This document shows, piece by piece, positions 51,866 to 60,173 of a DNA stretch of 64,000 bases (position 1 is its first letter; the number at the start of each line of letters is the position of its first letter). The stretch is from Planctomycetota bacterium. GTDB taxonomy: Bacteria > Planctomycetota > UBA1135 > UBA2386. Below the pieces are notes generated by a model. It made no database searches. It was given only the letters and a program-made list of their open reading frames with translations, and was not told the origin of the DNA. The DNA is taken from NCBI GenBank assembly GCA_020638655.1, contig JACKIC010000006.1, positions 296,001 through 360,000 on the forward strand, in the 5' to 3' direction. Made by a program: the position numbers and the translations under genes.

Positions 51866-52690
51866 TCAGTCGGCGCTGCCCTCGCAGAGTCCCTCGATCT
51901 CGCGCCACAACTGCTCCGTGCGACCCGGAGTCAGTCCCAGCTCGCCGACCAGGCCCGGGCGCGCGCGCAGCGTCTGGCACAGCACCACGCCCTTGCGCAG
52001 CAGGTTCACCTGCTCCTGCTTGTGCAGCGAACTGAGCGCCGTGACCGGGTGCAGCCCGGCGCGGTCGACGCGGTCGCGCAGCCCGTCGCCCTTGGGGTGG
52101 TCCCAGCTCAGCATCATCAGGCCGGAGCCCTCGCCGTAGGCCAGCGCGTCCTTGGTGAAGCGACCGTTGGTGATCAACCAGAAGCGGCGGAACCCCGTCG
52201 CCTTGAGGTCGGCCGCGCGTGCGTGCACGTAGAGCGCGACCTTGACGTCGACCTTGCCGTCGCTCTGCGCCTTGAACTTGCACTCGCCGAGGCGCTTCTC
52301 GTTGCCGCGGGTGCCGACGAGGTCGACCTCGTGGCGCACGAACCGCCCCTGCATCAGCACGCCGGTCCTGGTCGAGAAACCCTCGTGGCGCCACAGCTCG
52401 GCGAGGAACTCCTCGAACGGGAACCCGTCCGGCCCCAGCCGCTGGATCGCGCGCTGCAGCGAGTAGCGGGCCGCCGTGTCGCGCCGCTCGTGGCGCAGCA
52501 GGCGGTGGGCGATGCGGTAGATCTCGGTGGTCGCCATGCCGTCGCGGAGCCTGGCCAGCACCGCCTCGACGACGTCGTCGATCTGCTGCCTGCTGGCGCC
52601 GCTGCGCGCCAGCGAGCGCCGCAGCTTGTCCTCGCGGAAGGGCTGCAGTTCGCCCGTGGTCTTGACGAGTTTGGGTTCGCCGCGCGCCAT
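51866..52690 (-). CDS. ATP-cone domain protein with PD-(D/E)XK nuclease-like domain
   Basis: The 274-aa product starts at ATG 52690. Residues 5-92 are an ATP-cone (KLVKTTGELQPFREDKLRRSLARSGAS, then TTEIYRIAHRLLRHERRDTAARY), a nucleotide-sensing domain usually found in ribonucleotide reductase and NrdR. Residues 105-215 look like a restriction endonuclease fold, with D in VRHEVDLVG and the E-x-K of LGECKFK. An ATP-gated nuclease, possibly for DNA repair or restriction, is inferred. It is a single gene converging on the cls gene. Confidence 0.75.
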   Translation of the reverse strand: MARGEPKLVKTTGELQPFREDKLRRSLARSGASRQQIDDVVEAVLARLRDGMATTEIYRIAHRLLRHERRDTAARYSLQRAIQRLGPDGFPFEEFLAELWRHEGFSTRTGVLMQGRFVRHEVDLVGTRGNEKRLGECKFKAQSDGKVDVKVALYVHARAADLKATGFRRFWLITNGRFTKDALAYGEGSGLMMLSWDHPKGDGLRDRVDRAGLHPVTALSSLHKQEQVNLLRKGVVLCQTLRARPGLVGELGLTPGRTEQLWREIEGLCEGSAD

Positions 52691-53080
52691 CGGGGCAGTT
52701 GACCACTGCGGTGCTTCCCGGTCACGCGGATGTGCTCGATGCGTGGCAGTTCGTTCCGGGTCCGTAGCAGATGGGTCTGCAGTGCACGCTGTGCTTCCCT
52801 CGATTCGGTTCTGTCGCGTCGCTGAGCGGACGCCGTGCTCCCGTGGCGACAGACGGTCGGGCGTGTTGGAACGCGAACTCCGCCTGACGACAGTCACAGC
52901 CGTACGACATCCATGGCGAGGTCATCGCAGTGGTGGTGGATGCACAGTTTGTATGGGGCCTGGCGGCATGCGACTTGCCTCGCGCGGCGAGTTCTCGCCT
53001 CCGTCGACCTAGCGGTCGACGAGTCGAGCGTTTCTCCCCGCTTCTCACCTGGCCTGGGGGTGACCGAACCCTCGCAACCC
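52691..53080. other. 390-bp intergenic region with one perfect hairpin
   Basis: This divergent gap lies between the ATP-cone nuclease gene and the next secreted-protein gene. It contains GTCGACC-TAGC-GGTCGAC (53003-53020), a 7-bp perfect stem located about 60 bp before the 53081 start. The rest shows no recognisable RNA, repeat or plausible gene. Confidence 0.5.
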
Positions 53081-54913
53081 ATGAATCCCATCCTGGCTTT
53101 GGCCTCGGCTCTTCTGATCTCCTCATCATTGTCGGCCCAGTTACCGGACTGGACCACGCTGACGCCGAGTGCGCCGAGTTTCTTCTTCTGCGAATCCAGC
53201 ATCCTCGCCATCGAGGACACCTCCGGATTCCACGTCTGGTCGTCCTACACCCGCGCCTACTCGCACCTCACCGTCGGACCGAATCGCACGTTCTATGGAC
53301 AGGACGACAGCTGCGTCATCGTCGATCCGTCCACCAACACGGCATACGGCTACGCCACGCATCTGGGGGTGTTCTCGCCGCAGCCGCTCAACGGGATCCC
53401 TGTGGCTGCGACCCCCAACACCGGCGCGACATGGATGGTGGCCCTCGTCGACGGCAACGACGTGCACGTGTTCTCGGGCCTGCTCGGTACCTGGACGACC
53501 ATGCACTTCAGCGCGACACCCTCCGTCGCAGTCGCTCGCATGGTGACGGTCGCGACCGACGGCGTGCAGACGATGGCGGTCAGTGCGCACTTCGGCGTGC
53601 CCGTCGGGCTCGGCATCGCTGCGACGACGGTGGATGCGGTCGGCTACTGCGGGGCGGCGCGTTCGGCAGGCTACTACAGCATGTTCAGCGCCTACCGGAA
53701 CCGCTGGCGGTCCTTCCCGGTCGGCGCCGCGGCGACGCTGCTCAAGCCGCCCACCCGGGCCGGCTATTGCGTCATCCAGGAGCCCGCCGTCTCCACCTAC
53801 TACAGCGCGATGACGGATTCCGCGGTCGTGCTCGTCAACACGCCGAGCGCGACCGCGACGCTCAAGGACAATGTCGCGTTCGTGCAGGACGGCAACACGT
53901 TGCTGGGCTACTCCAGTGCCACGGGAACGATCAGTGCGGTGACCACCGGCGCGTCGTGGGTCGTGGTGACTGCCCAACAGGAGACGATCGCCGCGATCGA
54001 CGGAACCGACGTCTACGCCTTCGGGCTGCTCGGGGGGACCTGGGAACAGCTCCCCGGTGCGCAGCTCGTGGCCCAGGACACCGGGGTCGTGCTCGCGCAG
54101 ACCGCGGCCAACTCCTACCACGCATTCTCGTGCATGACCAACACCTGGGCCGCCGCGCCCGGCGGCAACTACTCGACCACCTACACGACCTACAACGGTG
54201 TCATCTTGATCGAGTCTTCGGGTGCCATGCAGGGCTTCAGCGCGAATCGCGGCACTTGGACCCAGCAAGTCGCGCCGCCGGCCGACACCTACTACCGGCA
54301 CAAAGCAGCGTTCTGCGCACGCAGCGGAACACGACTCGACGCCTTCAACGGTCGCACCGGGGAATGGGCGACGGTCACGACCGCGGCGCCGGCGACGGTG
54401 ACGGTGTTCGACATGGCGGTGATGGCCGACGACGGACAGGCGGTCTATTGCTACGACTGTTACCGGAGCGATTGGTCGCGCCAGGTCTGTGGCGCGGCCC
54501 AGAGCCAACTGCGCGACGAGTGCGCCTATGTCTACGACGGCACGACGGTCTTCACCTGGAGCGGCAGCTCGCAAATCAGCGAATGGGCCAACATGCCCGA
54601 GTACTGGCGCGTCCTGGCTCGTGGCGGCCGCATGAACGTGAGTCTCGCAGCAGAACCGAATTCGTTCGCGTTCGCCGCGATCGCGCCGGCCCGGGCCAAT
54701 CTGATGACGCCGTTCGGCACCCTCCTGGTCGATCCCAACAGCGCGGTCACGCTCGGACTCGTCGTTCCCCCGCTCGGCACGGCGCAGTTGGCCATCGACA
54801 TCCCCGATGATCCCTGGCTCAGCGGGCTCACGTTCTTCATGCAAGCGGCGGTCATGACTCCCGCGGCGACGATCTACCTGACGCCCGACTACTACGAGTC
54901 GATGATCATGTGA
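53081..54913 (+). CDS. Secreted beta-propeller-like protein with C-terminal domain
   Basis: The 610-aa product starts at ATG 53081 with a signal peptide ending LSAQ|LPDW. The body is a series of about 45-residue beta units with recurring W and Y positions (GTWTTMHFSA, GTWEQLPGAQ, GTWTQQVAPP), which suggests a beta-propeller or Kelch-like fold. The last 70 residues (LLVDPNSAVTLGLVVPPLGTAQLAIDIPDDPWLSG and onwards) resemble tails of other secreted proteins here. No enzymatic motif is visible. Confidence 0.78.
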   Translation: MNPILALASALLISSSLSAQLPDWTTLTPSAPSFFFCESSILAIEDTSGFHVWSSYTRAYSHLTVGPNRTFYGQDDSCVIVDPSTNTAYGYATHLGVFSPQPLNGIPVAATPNTGATWMVALVDGNDVHVFSGLLGTWTTMHFSATPSVAVARMVTVATDGVQTMAVSAHFGVPVGLGIAATTVDAVGYCGAARSAGYYSMFSAYRNRWRSFPVGAAATLLKPPTRAGYCVIQEPAVSTYYSAMTDSAVVLVNTPSATATLKDNVAFVQDGNTLLGYSSATGTISAVTTGASWVVVTAQQETIAAIDGTDVYAFGLLGGTWEQLPGAQLVAQDTGVVLAQTAANSYHAFSCMTNTWAAAPGGNYSTTYTTYNGVILIESSGAMQGFSANRGTWTQQVAPPADTYYRHKAAFCARSGTRLDAFNGRTGEWATVTTAAPATVTVFDMAVMADDGQAVYCYDCYRSDWSRQVCGAAQSQLRDECAYVYDGTTVFTWSGSSQISEWANMPEYWRVLARGGRMNVSLAAEPNSFAFAAIAPARANLMTPFGTLLVDPNSAVTLGLVVPPLGTAQLAIDIPDDPWLSGLTFFMQAAVMTPAATIYLTPDYYESMIM

Positions 54914-54993
54914 GAGAGACCTTCGGTGTGAACCGCAGAGTCGTGGAGGCCTCGCCGGCTGCAGAGCCGCGAGGCCTCTGCCTGTTCCAGCTG

Positions 54994-56403
54994 TCACTGC
55001 ACCGCTGTGTGCCAGGCATTCGTGAGGTGAGGGCCCGTGATCGGATCGATCACCAGTGCCTGATAGTGCAGTTCCACTCCCACGAGCGCGCTCCAGTTGG
55101 GGATCGTCCAGCTGCGCCTGAGGGGCGACGCCGTGACCGATTCCACGGTGATCGTGTCCAAGAGCACGGGGTCGAGGCGCAGGATCCCCAACGGTCCCGC
55201 CGGCATGAGCGATGCTCCCCACGAAGCGAACGCCGCGACCACTGACGTGGCAGAGGTCCGGACATGGAAGTCGACGGTGAAGGTCAGGCCTCGCACGGGC
55301 GGCCCGACCGCATCGACCTGAGTGCGGAAGTTGGCGAGGCCCGCGAGGTCTAGGTCGCCATCACCGTCGAAGTCCGCGGCGACGGTGTGCAGGATGCTCA
55401 CCAGGCCGATGTTCGCGGCCAGCGGTTGGGCGGTGAAGACAGCGTTTCCGTTGTTGCGCCACAGAGTGGTGGTCGTCAGCACATCCATGAAGCCGTCGCC
55501 GTCGACATCGAAGGCGGCCGGAGAACTGACCGCATTGCCGCCATAGGCGGCCGTGGTCGCGTTGGTGAAGTTGCCATGGCCGTCGTTGAGCAGCACGTAG
55601 CCGCAGTTGTCGAGCAGGAGATCGAGGTCGCCGTCTCCGTCCAGATCCGTCGCGCGGTTGGTGCCGAAGAAGTAGGCGGGCATCGGCAGCGGCGTTGCAG
55701 CGGGTTGGAACACGGCGTTGCCTTGATTCCAGAGGATCACCGGCAGCGGGTACGCAGGAACCAGCAGATCGAGATCACCGTCGTCGTCGAGATCGGCAGC
55801 CGACCCGTGCGAGTACCAATAACCCAGGTTCTGCGGCAGGCCGACGAGGTTGGCGGATGCGTCGGTGAAGAACGACGGGCCGGCGTTGAGCCACAGGTGG
55901 GCGTTCGGGCGGTCCGCGAGGAACCAGTCGATGTCGCCGTCGTTGTCGAAGTCGCCCAGGATCTGATCGACGGTCGTCACCGCATTGGCGGGGAGGAAGC
56001 CCAGAGGGGCGTCCGAGAAGACGCCGGTGCCGTCGTTCAAGAGCACCTGGTTGGGCAGGTTCTGGGCGTTGCCGATGACGATGTCGAGGTCGCCGTCGCC
56101 GTCCGTGTCGACCAGGTCGATGCTGTGCGTCGCGAAGCCGGTTGCAGGCGGTGGCAGGCGGCCCGCCGTGCCGTCGACGAAGCGCCCGTTGCCATCGTTG
56201 AGCAGCAGTTGGCTCGGACCGTTGCTGCTGTTGCCGAGCAGGATGTCGATGTCTCCGTCGTCGTCGACATCCCCGACCGCGATCGCCGCTGGTGCCAATG
56301 GCGTGGGCAGGCCGGTCTGCGTGGTCGCCTGGAAGGGAATCTGGGCGGAGGCCGCGGCGGAGAACAAGGCCGAACAAAGGGCGCGATTGCGGAGTCGGAA
56401 CAT
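54994..56403 (-). CDS. Secreted FG-GAP/VCBS repeat protein
   Basis: The 469-aa product starts at ATG 56403 and has a signal peptide ending ASAQ|IPF. It carries seven FG-GAP-type repeats with calcium loops of the D-x-D-x-D-G-D pattern (for example DVDDDGDID, DTDGDGDLD, DLDGDGDLD). Such repeats form a beta-propeller that binds calcium and often mediates adhesion. The C-terminal 80 residues (GPLGILRLDPVLLD and onwards) match the tail shared with other secreted proteins in the window. Confidence 0.9.
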   Translation of the reverse strand: MFRLRNRALCSALFSAAASAQIPFQATTQTGLPTPLAPAAIAVGDVDDDGDIDILLGNSSNGPSQLLLNDGNGRFVDGTAGRLPPPATGFATHSIDLVDTDGDGDLDIVIGNAQNLPNQVLLNDGTGVFSDAPLGFLPANAVTTVDQILGDFDNDGDIDWFLADRPNAHLWLNAGPSFFTDASANLVGLPQNLGYWYSHGSAADLDDDGDLDLLVPAYPLPVILWNQGNAVFQPAATPLPMPAYFFGTNRATDLDGDGDLDLLLDNCGYVLLNDGHGNFTNATTAAYGGNAVSSPAAFDVDGDGFMDVLTTTTLWRNNGNAVFTAQPLAANIGLVSILHTVAADFDGDGDLDLAGLANFRTQVDAVGPPVRGLTFTVDFHVRTSATSVVAAFASWGASLMPAGPLGILRLDPVLLDTITVESVTASPLRRSWTIPNWSALVGVELHYQALVIDPITGPHLTNAWHTAVQ

Positions 56404-56695
56404 GGGAGCGGTTCGGGTTGAAGTCCCCTGGCGGTCGGCAACCAGCGTGCCGATGGCCGCGACCGCACCTCCTGGAAGTCCGGCCAACGGCGCTTCTCGC
56501 AGCTGTGCTCGATCGCGCACACCGCGTTACGCGTCACTCACGACGCTCGCGACTCCTGCTTTGCCGCCACCCGCGCGAGTCGCGTGGCCCGCGAGTTGCC
56601 GAGCGATCGGGCGTCTTCGCAGCGCTTGCAGTGTCGTACCGATGCGTCGTCGTACGCATGCGACACGCGCGCCGCCCTCGCACTGGAGCCCATTG

Positions 56696-58933
56696 ATGAA
56701 CCACATGTCGCGTAGTCGTCGCCTGCTTCGGCTGGCACCCTTCTGTCTCGTCGCCACCGTCACCGCGCAGGACGCCGTCGACGCCGCGCACGCGCCACCG
56801 CAGCTCGTACTGTTCACCTCGGTGGGCGAGCGCGTCGTGCGTCCGGCGGTCGCGCCGTTCGAGCAGGCGACCGGCATCGACGTGCAGATCCGGCGCGTGC
56901 CGCGGCGCACGGGGCCGGCCGCGGCGGAGCTGCTGCGTGAGTTCGACGCCGCGCACGGCGACATCTGGTGGTGTCAGGAGACGTTGACCACCGACGCGCT
57001 GTGCCGCGCCGGCGCGTTCGCGAAGATGGAGCCGCCGCCGGCTGCTGCCGCCGGCATCGACGTGCGTTATCACGACGCGGACGGCATGTGGTTCGGCTTC
57101 GCGGCACGCGCGCGCATCCTGATGATCAACACCGACCTCGTGCCCGGCGGCGCGCGGCCGCGTTCGATGTGGGACCTGCTCGACGCGCGTTGGCGCGGCA
57201 AGGTGGTGCTGGCCCGGCCGACGAGCGGCACCACCTTGTTCCACCTGCTCGCGCTGCAGGACGCGCTGGGCCGCTCCGAGGCCGAGCGCTTCCTCGACGG
57301 ACTGGCGCGCAACGACTGTCTGGTGGCGTCGGGCGACGGCCAGCTCGCGGCGATGATCGGGGCCGGGCAGGCGGCGCTCGGTCTGACCGACACCTCGGAC
57401 TGCCGCAACGTCGAACTGCAGGGCAAGCCCGTGGCGATGGTCTACCCGGACCAGGACGGCCCGGGAACGATGGTGATCCCGCACACGCTGGCGCTGCTCG
57501 CGTCGTCGCGGCAGCGCGACCGCGCGCGGACGTTGATCGAGCACCTGCTGTCGCCGCAGACCGAGGCGTTGCTCGCGCAGCAGGACCGCGGCCAGCTGCC
57601 GCTGCACCCTGGCACCGCGCATCCGGCGGGCGTGCGCGGCATCGACGAGTTCACGGCGATGCGCGTCGACCTCGGTCGCGCCGCGGCGCTCGCCGACTCG
57701 CTGGGTGCGTGCCTGATCGAACGCTACGCGCCGCCGCCGGCCGCGGGTGACTACGTCGGCAGGGCCAACGGCACCGTGGTCGTCGACTTCGATACGATGC
57801 GCGCCGGTCAGCCGCCGACCGGCATGAGCATCGGCCAGACCGGCGACGGCCAGCGCGGCGTGTGGACGGTCACCGACGATCCGACGTCGCACGGCGCCGG
57901 CCGCGTCGTCACGCAGACCGATGCGAGCGATCTCGGCCATCGCTTCCCGCTGTGCATCTACGACGGGCTGCAGGCCGCCGACATCTCGGTGCGCGTGAAC
58001 TTCAAGACGATGGTCGGCGACTCGGACCGCGCCGCCGGGCTGCTGGTGCGCTACCAGGACGACGACAACTACTACTGCTGTCGCGTCAACTCGCTCGAGG
58101 ACAACTATCGCTTCTACAAGGTCGAGGGCGGCCGGCGCATCGAACTCGGCGGCGTCGACCGCTGCCTGATCCAGGAGGACGTCTGGCAGTCGATGCGGCT
58201 CGACGCGAACGGCAACCACTTCTCGATCTGGCTCAACGGCGCACTGGTGTTCGAGGTCGACGACCCGACCTTCACCAGGCCCGGCAAGGTCGGCCTGTGG
58301 CTCAAGGGCGACAGCATCACTTCGTTCGACGACCTCACGATCTCGCCGCCCGGCAAGGTCCGCGCGAGCGACTTCGAAGGGGACGCGCTCGGTGCCGCGC
58401 CGCCGCAGCTCACTGCCGTGTCCGGTGACGACGCGGCGATCGCGTGGCGCGTCGTCGATGCGGCCGGACACGGTGGGGGGCGCGCGGTGACACCCGATCC
58501 GTCGACGTCGCGACGCGCGACCACGATGCTGCTCGACGAGGCGCGCTCCAGCGACGTGTCCGTGGCCACGCGGTTCAAGGTCGCGACGACGGGTCCCGGC
58601 ATGCACCTGGCGGGGATCGTCGTGCGCCACCGCGACGAGCGGGAGCACTACTACCTGCGCATCAACCTCGAGGAGTGCAACCTGCGGCTGTATCGCGTGC
58701 GCGAGGGGCGCCGCCAACTGATCGGCGAGCGGCACCACCTGCGCTGCGACGATCACCTGTGGCACTCGGCCCGGGTCACGGCCGTGGGCAGTCGTTTCGA
58801 GGTGCTGCTCGACGGCGAACTGCAGTTTGCGGCGATCGAGCCGGGCCCGGCGGTGGCGGGGCGGGCCGGGATCTGGGCCAGCCCCGGCGGCGGCACCCTC
58901 TACGACGAACTGAGCATCACGCGGTTCGAATAG
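56696..58933 (+). CDS. Periplasmic substrate-binding protein fused to two LamG-like domains
   Basis: The 745-aa product has a signal peptide ending VTAQ|DAVD. Residues 33-345 resemble the iron/sulfate-type extracellular solute-binding fold (LVLFTSVGERVVRPAVAPFEQATGIDVQIRRV, then DIWWCQETLTTDALCRAGAFAKM). Residues 360-550 and 560-745 are two related jelly-roll domains of the 3-keto-disaccharide hydrolase (DUF1080)/LamG type (VNFKTMVGDSDRAAGLLVRYQDDDNYYCCRVN and RFKVATTGPGMHLAGIVVRHRDEREHYYLRIN). No ABC transporter genes are adjacent. The fusion is unusual; binding of an extracellular glycan or chelated metal is only inference. Confidence 0.78.
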   Translation: MNHMSRSRRLLRLAPFCLVATVTAQDAVDAAHAPPQLVLFTSVGERVVRPAVAPFEQATGIDVQIRRVPRRTGPAAAELLREFDAAHGDIWWCQETLTTDALCRAGAFAKMEPPPAAAAGIDVRYHDADGMWFGFAARARILMINTDLVPGGARPRSMWDLLDARWRGKVVLARPTSGTTLFHLLALQDALGRSEAERFLDGLARNDCLVASGDGQLAAMIGAGQAALGLTDTSDCRNVELQGKPVAMVYPDQDGPGTMVIPHTLALLASSRQRDRARTLIEHLLSPQTEALLAQQDRGQLPLHPGTAHPAGVRGIDEFTAMRVDLGRAAALADSLGACLIERYAPPPAAGDYVGRANGTVVVDFDTMRAGQPPTGMSIGQTGDGQRGVWTVTDDPTSHGAGRVVTQTDASDLGHRFPLCIYDGLQAADISVRVNFKTMVGDSDRAAGLLVRYQDDDNYYCCRVNSLEDNYRFYKVEGGRRIELGGVDRCLIQEDVWQSMRLDANGNHFSIWLNGALVFEVDDPTFTRPGKVGLWLKGDSITSFDDLTISPPGKVRASDFEGDALGAAPPQLTAVSGDDAAIAWRVVDAAGHGGGRAVTPDPSTSRRATTMLLDEARSSDVSVATRFKVATTGPGMHLAGIVVRHRDEREHYYLRINLEECNLRLYRVREGRRQLIGERHHLRCDDHLWHSARVTAVGSRFEVLLDGELQFAAIEPGPAVAGRAGIWASPGGGTLYDELSITRFE

Positions 58934-59029
58934 CCCGAGCGAGGTCGGGATGTGGCCACGCGGGGGAAGAACCGCGCCGCTGCGGCGTCCCAGCCGGTCC
59001 ACTGCACCGAAACCAGCCAGAGACCGACC

Positions 59030-60037
59030 ATGAAGACCACGCTCGCCCCGCTGTTCTCCCTGCTGCTGACGCTGACCAGCCCCTGCCAGGACGATGTCGT
59101 CGCGGCGACCGCCGCCGCGCCGGCGACCGCTCCGGACACCTTCGTGCTCGAAGCCGGCACCCACGAGGTCACCGACCTGATCGACCGCGTCGCCGCGTTC
59201 CTCGACTTCAACATCCTCTACGAGGGCTCGGAGATCGGTGGCGCCGGCAAGATCCGGATCACGCGCCGCACCGAAGTCGACGCGCACGGCTGCTGGGACC
59301 TGTTCAGCTCGCTGCTCTACCACAAGAACCTCGCGATCCTGCCGCTGCAGACCGACAAGGGCTTCTACCAGGTCGTCAACATGAACGGCCCGCGCGCCCG
59401 CGAGATCAGCAGCGCGGCGGTGTTCGTGCCCTACCAGGAGGTCGAGTCCTACGCCAAGAGCATGGCGACCCCGATCCAGACCACGGTGCCGCTGCGCAAC
59501 ATCAACGCGACGATCGCGACCAACGCGCTGCGCCCGTTCTTCGCCGCGATCGGCGGCGCCAACTCGGGGCTGACCTTCGGCAACGTCGGCAACAACACCA
59601 GTCTGCTGGTGCAGGGCTACGCGCACCAGGTCGCCGCCGCGTGCCGCCTGCTCGAGCGCGTCGACATCGGCGAAGCCGAGGACGGCAAGGTGCAGGTCGT
59701 GGTGCTCGAGCACGCGCTCGCGCAGGAGCTCGCCGGTCGCCTCACGGAGGTCTTCAACGCCCGTATCCAGCAGGCGCAGGTGCAGGCGCAGATGAGCGGC
59801 ATGCCCGCGGCGCCGCCGTTGCGCGTCGTCCCGCACCCTTCGCTCAACGCGCTGATTCTGGCCGGTGGGGTCGCGCAGATGGACGAGGCCCTGCGGTTGA
59901 TCGCGGTCCTGGACCAGTCGCCGGCGAACGCGCCTGCGGCGACCGTCGTCGAGCAACTACAGCACCGGGTCGAGGTGCTCGAGAGCCGGCTGGCCAAGCT
60001 GGAGAAGGCCGTGCGCGCCGAGAAGTCGGGCAAATAG
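59030..60037 (+). CDS. Secretin N-domain protein without the pore domain
   Basis: The 335-aa product starts at ATG 59030 with an export signal (LFSLLLTLTSPCQ). Residues 40-115 resemble an STN/N0-like domain (EAGTHEVTDLIDRVAAFLDFNILYEG). Residues 145-300 carry N1/N2-type repeats (TTVPLRNINATIATNALRPFF, and VVVLEHALAQELAGRLTEVFNARI followed by PPLRVVPHPSLNALILAGG). A coiled coil (VEQLQHRVEVLESRLAKLEKAV) ends the protein. The secretin beta-barrel core and VPFLG motif are absent, so it cannot itself be a channel; it may be an accessory for the secretin at 7653 or another system. Confidence 0.75.
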   Translation: MKTTLAPLFSLLLTLTSPCQDDVVAATAAAPATAPDTFVLEAGTHEVTDLIDRVAAFLDFNILYEGSEIGGAGKIRITRRTEVDAHGCWDLFSSLLYHKNLAILPLQTDKGFYQVVNMNGPRAREISSAAVFVPYQEVESYAKSMATPIQTTVPLRNINATIATNALRPFFAAIGGANSGLTFGNVGNNTSLLVQGYAHQVAAACRLLERVDIGEAEDGKVQVVVLEHALAQELAGRLTEVFNARIQQAQVQAQMSGMPAAPPLRVVPHPSLNALILAGGVAQMDEALRLIAVLDQSPANAPAATVVEQLQHRVEVLESRLAKLEKAVRAEKSGK

Positions 60038-60173
60038 CGGCGGCGGGGGCGTGCGTCGGGCACGCATGTTGCGCACCACATCAGCTCGCGCGGCATAGGG
60101 GGGGCGGGTGGCCGCCATGGCATGGGGCGATTAACGTCGCCGCACTTCCGTGGACCCCCAAGTAGGAACCCGC

